Shown here: positions 25,965 through 31,879 of the stretch, one piece after another
Layout: the number at the start of each line of letters is the position of its first letter
Position numbering within the stretch: the stretch's first letter is position 1
DNA from: Caryophanales bacterium UBA6985
Lineage (GTDB): Bacteria; Bacillota_I; Bacilli_A; RF39; UBA660
Assembly: GCA_002450035.1 (NCBI GenBank)
Contig: DJYF01000052.1
Coordinates: 1 to 64,000 of the forward strand
Direction of reading: 5' to 3'
Length of the DNA: 64,000 nt
Made by a program: the position numbers and the translations under genes
Notes under the pieces: model-generated
Told to the model about the DNA's origin: nothing
The model's database searches: none
The model's input: only the letters and a program-made list of their open reading frames with translations

Positions 25965-26030
25965 ATGAGTCTACTATTGTGTAATCTAGTATATTGTTTA
26001 TTCTTATTAGTAATAACGGTTTTAATATAA
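25965..26030 (+). CDS. Very small membrane peptide (21 residues) after sortase
   Basis: An ATG follows one base after the sortase stop with GAGG at a proper distance, and 21 mostly hydrophobic residues (starting MSLLLCNLVYCLFLL) end at a TAA just before a terminator. It would be a single membrane helix. Spacing, ribosome site and composition are in its favour; conservation is not known, so it could be chance. Confidence 0.45.
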   Translation: MSLLLCNLVYCLFLLVITVLI

Positions 26031-26054
26031 AAGTAGAGTAGTACTCTACTTTTT
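26031..26054 (+). terminator. Rho-independent terminator
   Basis: AAGTAGAGT pairs with ACTCTACTT, then T-run. TGTTATAAT (to 26066) for the next gene follows. Confidence 0.9.
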
Positions 26055-26088
26055 GTATGTTATAATACTATTATAAGAAGGTGAGTAT

Positions 26089-26670
26089 ATGGTAATTACA
26101 TTAGATGGTTTAAGTGGAACTGGTAAAAGTTCTATATCAACTCTTTTAGCAAAAGATTTGAATTTAAAACAAATTAGTTCAGGAGATTATTTTAGAACAT
26201 TTGCATATCTATTAGAAAAGAATAAATTAGATATAAATGAGGAGACAATTAAGTATTTTAAAACACTTAATATTGAAAGGAAAAAAGGAAGACTTTATTT
26301 AAATGATGAAGATATAACATCTCATATTAAAACCAAGAATAATAATATAGAGTCTGCTCGTATAGCAAATGAAAAACTAATACAAGATCTTGTTGATGAA
26401 ATAGAACATAGAGAATTAACTAGTAATTCTATTATAGATGGAAGAGATGTTGGAGTTCGTTTTGGTGATGCGGACTTCAAGTTCTTCTTAACAGCAAGTA
26501 ATGCTAATAGACTAACTCGTGCTAATATGACTGAAGATGAAATAAAAGAAAGAGATAAATGGGATTTAAAAGGTAATATTAGAAAGAGTAATGATATTAT
26601 TGAAATAAATACTGATGGTAAAACATTAGGTGAAATAGAAAAAGAAATATTAGATATTATAGGAGAGTAA
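26089..26670 (+). CDS. cmk: (d)CMP kinase-like P-loop kinase
   Basis: A 193-residue nucleotide kinase. GLSGTGKSS (about residues 7-15) is the ATP loop, SSGDYFR (about 30-36) the substrate-loop start, and DGRDVGVRFGDADFKFFLTA (about 119-138) matches the cytidylate kinase block. It phosphorylates CMP and dCMP. It is shorter than the usual 220-225 residues, with a reduced insert, so a related kinase activity is possible. AAGGTGAG precedes the ATG. An ASCH-domain gene follows after 4 bases. Confidence 0.78.
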   Translation: MVITLDGLSGTGKSSISTLLAKDLNLKQISSGDYFRTFAYLLEKNKLDINEETIKYFKTLNIERKKGRLYLNDEDITSHIKTKNNNIESARIANEKLIQDLVDEIEHRELTSNSIIDGRDVGVRFGDADFKFFLTASNANRLTRANMTEDEIKERDKWDLKGNIRKSNDIIEINTDGKTLGEIEKEILDIIGE

Positions 26671-26674
26671 ATAT

Positions 26675-27004
26675 ATGAAAATGCATTTAGATGACGCATA
26701 CTTTAACAAAGTAAAAAATGGTACTAAAACAATAGAAGTAAGACTTAATGATGAAAAAAGAAGAGAGCTTAAAGTAGGAGATATAATAGAATTTCAAAAT
26801 AGAAAAACAAAAGAAGTAATTAACTGTAGAGTTAAAAATCTTTATATTTATAATAATTTTGAAGAATTATATAAAAAACATGATAAAATATCTTTAGGAT
26901 ATGAAGAAAGTGATATTGCTAGTCCTTCAGATATGAGAGAATTCTACTCATTTGAAGACACAATAAAAAACGGGGTTGTAGCAATAGAAATAGAAGTGAT
27001 TTAA
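26675..27004 (+). CDS. ASCH-domain protein
   Basis: A 109-residue protein that fits the ASCH (PUA-like) fold: the N-terminal strand-helix with KNGTKTIEVRLNDEKRRELKVGD (split across about residues 14-36) and VINCRVKNL (about 50-58). ASCH domains bind RNA or act on modified nucleosides such as N4-acetylcytidine. It follows the CMP kinase-like gene by four bases, which would fit pyrimidine salvage; that link is inference. Confidence 0.8.
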   Translation: MKMHLDDAYFNKVKNGTKTIEVRLNDEKRRELKVGDIIEFQNRKTKEVINCRVKNLYIYNNFEELYKKHDKISLGYEESDIASPSDMREFYSFEDTIKNGVVAIEIEVI

Positions 27005-27430
27005 GTGATTCAAAAAGTAACTCTAAAATATGTAGTTATAGCAAGTTTTATATTAGGTGTAATGTTTACTTTATCCTTTGGTATATATGGATATAGTTAT
27101 TATGATATCTATTTACATCGTGATACAACAGGTGGCATAGTTGAAAAAGTAAACTTAAAAGATGGTACATCAGTTGTAAGATATACAGTAGAAGACATTA
27201 CAGTTAAAAAGACTATGCATTTTATAGATACAAATGTTAAAGAAGGAGACTCAATAACTATCTATTATGATAAACGTAATCCTGGAGCATCTTTTATCTA
27301 TGAACAAGCTATGATGATTTTTATTCTTTTCTTATTTGGATTATTTTCTTTAGGTATATTTGTAGTAACATTTATTATCTATAAAAAAAGACCTAAAAAG
27401 AAAAGTGTAAAAGTTTTGTCAAAAAAATAA
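27005..27430 (+). CDS. DUF3592-like membrane protein
   Basis: A 141-residue protein with membrane helices near residues 10-32 and 98-122 and a strand-rich domain between them (TTGGIVEKVN, YTVEDITVKK, ITIYYDKRNPG), the pattern of DUF3592. The start is a GTG directly after the ASCH stop; the next in-frame ATG would cut the first helix. The ribosome site (AAGTGAT) is weak. Function unknown. Confidence 0.72.
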   Translation: MIQKVTLKYVVIASFILGVMFTLSFGIYGYSYYDIYLHRDTTGGIVEKVNLKDGTSVVRYTVEDITVKKTMHFIDTNVKEGDSITIYYDKRNPGASFIYEQAMMIFILFLFGLFSLGIFVVTFIIYKKRPKKKSVKVLSKK

Positions 27431-27490
27431 TCAAAAGATTATCAATTATAATATATTAGTGTATATTGTAATTGTAGGGAGTGATTAATA

Positions 27491-27700
27491 ATGAATTATC
27501 CATCTATTGATAAAATTTTAAACATAATTGGATCTAAATATATTCTTATTCATGTTGCTTCACAAAGAAGTAAACAAATAATTGAAAACGGTTATCTTCA
27601 AAAGAAAGAATCTGAATATGTTTCCAAGAAAGAAATAGGTAGAGCTTTAGAAGAAATTGAAGCTGGATTAGTAAAAGTTATTAAAAAAGAGGATAATTAG
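27491..27700 (+). CDS. rpoZ: RNA polymerase omega subunit
   Basis: A 69-residue protein with the omega fold: YPSIDKILNIIGSKYILIHVA (split about residues 3-23, the MIEPSID-like start) and the RSKQI block (about 26-30) with a C-terminal EIGRALEEIEAG helix. Omega supports assembly of the beta-prime subunit. It is smaller than in E. coli but in the Firmicute range. GGGAGTGAT lies before the ATG. In many Firmicutes rpoZ follows gmk; here it is next to a CMP kinase-like group instead. Confidence 0.85.
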   Translation: MNYPSIDKILNIIGSKYILIHVASQRSKQIIENGYLQKKESEYVSKKEIGRALEEIEAGLVKVIKKEDN

Positions 27701-27714
27701 TTATCCTCTTATTT
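27686..27714 (+). terminator. Rho-independent terminator
   Basis: GAGGATAA pairs with TTATCCTC across the rpoZ stop; the T-run is interrupted (TTATTTT). Confidence 0.7.
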
Positions 27715-27726
27715 TGTGGAGGTTTT

Positions 27727-28062
27727 ATGTTAGTATTATTAGAAACATTTATTATCTTTATATTAAGTTTAGTAATATTTATAACTAGTAAGAATATTTT
27801 ATACTATGTTACATTTGGTTTATTAATTGCAATGTTAATTCCTTTTATTAGATTACTATTTAAAAGAGGAACTAAAGCACTTAGTATAGGATATACATAT
27901 ACAAGTACAAATATAATATTAGTAGTATTAAATCTAATACTATATACATTATTCTTTATATTTAATATAAATGTTATTTTATACGTAATTATTGGACTTA
28001 GTGGTTTAAAATTAGCAATTGATGTAGTAAAATTAATAACTGGAAGAGAAATTTTAATTTAA
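27727..28062 (+). CDS. Small membrane protein, function unknown
   Basis: A 111-residue protein with four hydrophobic segments (about residues 2-20, 24-42, 58-80 and 82-100) and few charges, mainly a KRGTK loop after the second. I do not recognise the family. TGGAGG sits at a good distance before the ATG. It lies between rpoZ and the infC leader with no link to either. Confidence 0.65.
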   Translation: MLVLLETFIIFILSLVIFITSKNILYYVTFGLLIAMLIPFIRLLFKRGTKALSIGYTYTSTNIILVVLNLILYTLFFIFNINVILYVIIGLSGLKLAIDVVKLITGREILI

Positions 28063-28065
28063 TGC

Positions 28066-28093
28066 TTGACAAGACCATATTTCATGGTATAAT
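28066..28093 (+). promoter_or_regulatory. Promoter of the infC-rpmI-rplT operon
   Basis: TTGACA (28066-28071), 16 bases, TATAAT (28088-28093): both hexamers match consensus. Confidence 0.85.
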
Positions 28094-28095
28094 CA

Positions 28096-28280
28096 AATTG
28101 TTTTAAAAAGGAAAGCGATGTATCCACATCCACCCGAGTTGTGCGAATAGTACTGGGTAAGAAAGCCAAATATAAGTTATTAAAAATATTAAATTCTATT
28201 GATAATTTTTTATAATGTAAAAAAGGTTTTTAAAGTGGATACAATTTGTATTCACTTTTTATTATTTAAAGTTAAGTTAA
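28096..28280 (+). promoter_or_regulatory. L20-type ribosomal leader with transcription attenuator
   Basis: About 185 bases of leader precede infC, the position of the known L20 leader of Firmicutes. GTATCCAC (28120-28127) is an exact complement of GTGGATAC (28235-28242), the left arm of the terminator, so a long-range pairing can replace it. When L20 is in excess it binds this leader and favours the terminator. Position and the pairing support the call; I cannot confirm the fine fold. Confidence 0.75.
28232..28261 (+). terminator. Attenuator terminator of the infC operon leader
   Basis: GTGGATAC (28235-28242) pairs with GTATTCAC (28248-28255) with one G-U pair, then T5. Confidence 0.8.
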
Positions 28281-28295
28281 GTGGAGGTGTTTAAC

Positions 28296-28844
28296 ATAGC
28301 AAATTTCAATAATAAAAAACAAAACAAAGACGAATTACCAATTAATGACAGAATTAGAGTTCCTGAAGTAATGTTAATAGGACCAAATGGAGAACAAATG
28401 GGCACTAAGAGTATTGAGTTCGCAAGAACAATTGCTCAAACAGCAGGACTTGATCTTGTTCTTATGAATCCTGGTAATGATCGTGCTGTAGCTAAAATCA
28501 TGGATTACAACAAATTCAAATATGAAAAGAGCAAGAAACAAAAAGAAGCACTTAAGAAACAAAGAGCAGCTTCTAAAGATTTAAAAGAATATCAATTATC
28601 AGCAAAGATTGATATTCATGACTTTGATACTAGAGTTAAGAATTCTCGTGAATATTTACTTAAAGGTCATAAGATTAAAGTAACTATTCGTTTTAGAGGA
28701 AGAGAAATGGCTCATACAGAAATTGGTGAAGAAGTTATGTTACGTTTTGCTGATGCTTTAAAAGAAGTATCAACTATTGAAAGCAAACCTAATTTAGAAG
28801 GTAGAACAATGACTATGTTCTTAGCACCTATAAGCAATAATTAA
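28296..28844 (+). CDS. infC: Translation initiation factor IF-3, AUA start
   Basis: A protein of about 182 residues with the IF-3 N-domain (INDRIRVPEVMLI, about residues 15-27, and GPNGEQMGT) and C-domain (KEYQLSAKIDIHDFDTRVKN, about 107-126, KVTIRFRGREMAH). It keeps ribosome subunits apart and checks the start codon. GGAGG is at 28283-28287, and the codon eight bases later is ATA (28296). No ATG lies near: the first would remove the conserved N-terminus, and GTG at 28281 or 28287 is at or inside the ribosome site. infC is known for rare starts (AUU in E. coli and Bacillus) used for self-control; AUA would work alike. Confidence 0.93.
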   Translation: MANFNNKKQNKDELPINDRIRVPEVMLIGPNGEQMGTKSIEFARTIAQTAGLDLVLMNPGNDRAVAKIMDYNKFKYEKSKKQKEALKKQRAASKDLKEYQLSAKIDIHDFDTRVKNSREYLLKGHKIKVTIRFRGREMAHTEIGEEVMLRFADALKEVSTIESKPNLEGRTMTMFLAPISNN

Positions 28845-28856
28845 GGAGGAAAAAAG

Positions 28857-29051
28857 ATGGCAAAAAATAAAATGAAAACTCATAAAGCAACTGCTAAAGT
28901 TTTAAAGAAACACAAAAGTGGAAAATTAACTTACATGAAGAGTGGTAGTACTCATAAAACTGCAAAGGATTCTTCTAAACAAGTAAGACAAAGAAGAAAC
29001 AAAGGACAATTAGCGAAAGGAATAGCAAAGAGACTTAAGAAAGTTATCTAA
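28857..29051 (+). CDS. rpmI: 50S ribosomal protein L35
   Basis: A 64-residue basic protein matching L35 (MKTHKATAKVLKKHKSGKL; KQVRQRRNK). It lies between infC and rplT, the standard operon order, with AAGGAGG before the ATG. Confidence 0.95.
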   Translation: MAKNKMKTHKATAKVLKKHKSGKLTYMKSGSTHKTAKDSSKQVRQRRNKGQLAKGIAKRLKKVI

Positions 29052-29069
29052 TCTATTAAGGTGAATTAA

Positions 29070-29618
29070 ATGACAAGAGTTAAAGGCGGAAACGTTGCAA
29101 AGAATAGACGTAGAAAAGTTTTAAAAAGAGCTAAAGGTTACTTTGGTTCAAAACATAGATTATTCAAAACTGCTCAAGAACAATTAATGCATTCAGGACA
29201 TTATGCTTATAGAGACAGAAAGATGAATAAGAGAAACTTCAGAAAGTTATGGATTACAAGAATCAATGCTGCTTGTAGAATGAATGATATTTCTTACTCA
29301 AGATTTATCAATGGACTTTCTAAAGCTGGAGTTATTATCAATAGAAAGATGCTTTCAGAAGTAGCTATCGATAATGCTAAATTATTTGCATCATATGTTG
29401 GAATTGCTAAAGATGCTTTAGCTGGTAAAACAGTTAAAACTGCTGAAGTTAAAAAAGCTAACAAAGAAGTAGCTGCTGCTACTCCAGAAGTTGAAGCTGA
29501 AGCTACTGATTTAAATTCATTAAAAGTTGCTGAATTAAGAGAAATGGCTACTGCTAATGGAATTAAAGATGCTGCATCAATGAAAAAAGCTGAATTAGTT
29601 GAAGCTTTAAGCAAGTAA
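29070..29618 (+). CDS. rplT: 50S ribosomal protein L20 with a C-terminal Rho_N/SAP-like extension
   Basis: Residues 1 to about 118 are a normal L20 (starting [37 protein letters not shown]). Then come an Ala/Glu/Lys linker (about 119-146) and a helical domain (about 147-182) with [18 protein letters not shown] and [12 protein letters not shown], the pattern of the Rho N-terminal or SAP/HeH nucleic-acid-binding fold. Ordinary L20 is about 118 residues. L20 binds 23S rRNA early in assembly and also the operon leader. The extension could add RNA binding; its role is unknown. GGTGAATTAA precedes the ATG. Confidence 0.93.
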   Translation: MTRVKGGNVAKNRRRKVLKRAKGYFGSKHRLFKTAQEQLMHSGHYAYRDRKMNKRNFRKLWITRINAACRMNDISYSRFINGLSKAGVIINRKMLSEVAIDNAKLFASYVGIAKDALAGKTVKTAEVKKANKEVAAATPEVEAEATDLNSLKVAELREMATANGIKDAASMKKAELVEALSK

Positions 29619-29639
29619 TTAAAATAAACAAATATCAAT

Positions 29640-29664
29640 AAAAACACCGTATGGTGTTTTTTTT
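29640..29664 (+). terminator. Rho-independent terminator of the infC operon
   Basis: AAAACACC pairs with GGTGTTTT, then T-run. A TGCTATAAT -10 (to 29685) follows. Confidence 0.9.
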
Positions 29665-29712
29665 ATTGCATATTTTTGCTATAATACAGTCAAGAAAGTT
29701 GGAGGTGTTTAT

Positions 29713-30321
29713 ATGGCGCGTGAGAAAAATACAAAGAAGAGTAATAAACATGTAGATGCAATATTAATACTTTTAATTTCAGTAATTATTATTGCTGTTA
29801 TTATATTAGGAGTTGTTCTTATCATCTCATTTAAACATCCTGAAGAAAATACTCCTGATAAGAATCCTGGATTAGTAACTGATACTAAAGAGTCTTATCA
29901 AAAACATTTAGAAAGCTTACTTAATGATGACTCAGTAAAAGAGATTCCTCTTACTGATGCAGCAACCGAAAATTCATATGTTGTATTAGGAACAGATAAT
30001 CTAGTTTACTTAGTTAAAAATACAGACAACCAAGATGATATTCCAGGAGCATCAGGAACTGTTACAAAAGGGAATAAATACGAGGGTATTACAAATGTAG
30101 CTGATATTATGTCAGTTAAAACAGTTGATTCATTTGGTGTATATGCCTTAACTAGTGAAGGCACATTATATATTCTTGATTTAGATAATAATACTGCTTC
30201 TTCATCTATTACTCACTCATATAATTGTAATGGCGAAGTAATAGAAGTATATAGTCAATTAAATGAATTATATGTAAAGCTTTATGATCAAACATCAGCA
30301 AAATTCGGAGAGATTTGTTAG
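29713..30321 (+). CDS. Single-pass membrane protein, function unknown
   Basis: A 202-residue protein: basic N-terminus (KNTKKSNK), membrane helix (about residues 15-40), then a polar outer part. Residues about 70-190 hold repeated strand pairs of the type YVVLGTDNLVYLV and YALTSEGTLYILDL, which look like two blades of a propeller-like fold. I do not recognise the family. It has its own promoter, GGAGGTG and terminator. Confidence 0.68.
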   Translation: MAREKNTKKSNKHVDAILILLISVIIIAVIILGVVLIISFKHPEENTPDKNPGLVTDTKESYQKHLESLLNDDSVKEIPLTDAATENSYVVLGTDNLVYLVKNTDNQDDIPGASGTVTKGNKYEGITNVADIMSVKTVDSFGVYALTSEGTLYILDLDNNTASSSITHSYNCNGEVIEVYSQLNELYVKLYDQTSAKFGEIC

Positions 30322-30329
30322 TGATAGTA

Positions 30330-30354
30330 AAAGATGATTTATAATCATCTTTTT
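30330..30354 (+). terminator. Rho-independent terminator
   Basis: AAAGATGAT pairs with ATCATCTTT, then T-rich. Confidence 0.85.
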
Positions 30355-30411
30355 CTTTTGTATTTAATATAAATATTTAGTATAATTTTTTATAGGGTGG
30401 AGGATGATAAA

Positions 30412-31002
30412 ATGATTACAACTTTTGTTGGACCAATGTTCAGTGGTAAAAGTGATTCATTAATAAATATTTATAATAAAATTTGGAATAAAAGCATAGT
30501 AATTGCTTTTAAACCTGCAAATGATTCAAGAGATGAAAATTTCATTAAATCAAAGAATTGGGAAACTAAAATTCCTGCTACATTTATAAGTGATTTAAGT
30601 GAGATTCGTCCATATTTAGAAGATGGTAAATATAAGACTGTTTTTATTGACGAAGCACAGTTTTTAAAAGGAGATGTAAGTGTACTTACAGATCTTTCAG
30701 TAGACTATGATATTGATTTCTACATTGCAGGTCTTAATATGACAAGTGAACAAAAACCATTTGGAATTATGCCTCAAATACTTGCAGTTTCAAATGATAT
30801 TCAAGTTATTACAGGTTTCTGTGAAGAATGTAATAAACCATCATATTATACTTACTATGAAGGTGAAAAAAGCAGTGATGTATTAGTAGGAGACAATAAA
30901 TACAAGTCACTTTGTCCTGCTTGTATAGCTAAGAAAAATGCGAATACAAAGGTTAGAAGCAGACTTAAAAAAATAAGTCCTAGAGGGAGAGAGAAAAAAT
31001 GA
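30412..31002 (+). CDS. tdk: Thymidine kinase
   Basis: A 196-residue type II thymidine kinase. GPMFSGKS (residues 7-14) is the ATP loop, FIDEAQF (78-84) the Walker B and catalytic Glu, and two Cys pairs (CEEC and CPAC) form the zinc lasso around the substrate loop. It phosphorylates salvaged thymidine with ATP. The start is ATG 30412; the upstream in-frame GTG is part of the GGTGGAGG ribosome site. Its stop overlaps the thymidylate kinase start (ATGA), so dTMP and dTDP steps are made together. Confidence 0.92.
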   Translation: MITTFVGPMFSGKSDSLINIYNKIWNKSIVIAFKPANDSRDENFIKSKNWETKIPATFISDLSEIRPYLEDGKYKTVFIDEAQFLKGDVSVLTDLSVDYDIDFYIAGLNMTSEQKPFGIMPQILAVSNDIQVITGFCEECNKPSYYTYYEGEKSSDVLVGDNKYKSLCPACIAKKNANTKVRSRLKKISPRGREKK

Positions 31003-31802
31003 AAGGTAAATTAATTGTAATTGAAGGAACAGATTGTTCAGGCAAAGAAACGCAAAGTAAGCTTTTAATTGAAAAACTAAGTAAGAAAAAAATAAACATA
31101 GAATATTTTGGATATCCAAATTACGAATCTCCTTCAGGAAAAATAATTGGGCTTCCATTTCTTGGCAAGAGCTATCTTGCTCATGAATTATTAGATGATG
31201 TAAAAGAAGAGGTAAAAGAAAACTTAACAAATGTTGATGATTCTCTTGTTGATAAAGTTTTAAATGAAGCAGGGGAAGCTCTAAGTAAAGGTTGGTTTAA
31301 GGAAGGCGCACCAAATGTAGATGGTAAAGTTGCATCTTTATACTATGCTGCTGATAGACTTTATAATAACAGTTATGTTTTAGATAAAGTTAACAATGGA
31401 ACTAGTTTAATTCTTGACAGATATGTTTATTCAAACATGGCTCATCAAGCAGGTAAATATGAAGAAGAAAACAAACGTAATGAAATGTATAAATGGCTTG
31501 AAGAATTAGAGTTTAAAACTCTAGGCTTACCAACACCAGATGTAAAAATTTTCTTACATATGCCAGTTCCATATATAAATTTACTTAAGGCCAAAAGAGA
31601 AGAAAAACTTGATGAAAATGAAAAGGATATTTCTTATTTATATAAGGCTGAAAAATCATACTTAGAAGTAGCAAAAAAATATAAATTTATTGTTATTGAA
31701 TGTATAAAAAATAGTGATTCTGAAGTATCTTTAGAAAATATAAAATCTATCGAAGAAATAAACGAAGAAATACTTGAAAAAGTTATGAATTTAATCAAAT
31801 AA
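30999..31802 (+). CDS. tmk: Thymidylate kinase
   Basis: A 267-residue dTMP kinase. IEGTDCSGKETQS (about residues 8-20) is the ATP loop with the family Asp, LDRYVYSNMAHQ (about 139-150) the DRY block, and a basic lid follows (LKAKREEK, about 195-202). It converts dTMP to dTDP. It is longer than the usual 205-215 residues because of an insert of about 50 residues (about 55-105) between the P-loop part and the DRY motif; this form is also seen in some Firmicutes and eukaryote-like kinases. It overlaps tdk by four bases. Confidence 0.88.
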   Translation: MKGKLIVIEGTDCSGKETQSKLLIEKLSKKKINIEYFGYPNYESPSGKIIGLPFLGKSYLAHELLDDVKEEVKENLTNVDDSLVDKVLNEAGEALSKGWFKEGAPNVDGKVASLYYAADRLYNNSYVLDKVNNGTSLILDRYVYSNMAHQAGKYEEENKRNEMYKWLEELEFKTLGLPTPDVKIFLHMPVPYINLLKAKREEKLDENEKDISYLYKAEKSYLEVAKKYKFIVIECIKNSDSEVSLENIKSIEEINEEILEKVMNLIK

Positions 31803-31830
31803 TCAGTTAAATTAATTGATTATTTTTTTT
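31797..31830 (+). terminator. Rho-independent terminator
   Basis: AATAATCA...TGATTATT stem over the tmk stop, then T8. It separates tdk-tmk from the secretion locus. Confidence 0.8.
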
Positions 31831-31879
31831 GTATAAATTATAATTATAAAGAGAGATTATGTAGGAAGAAGGAAAATAT

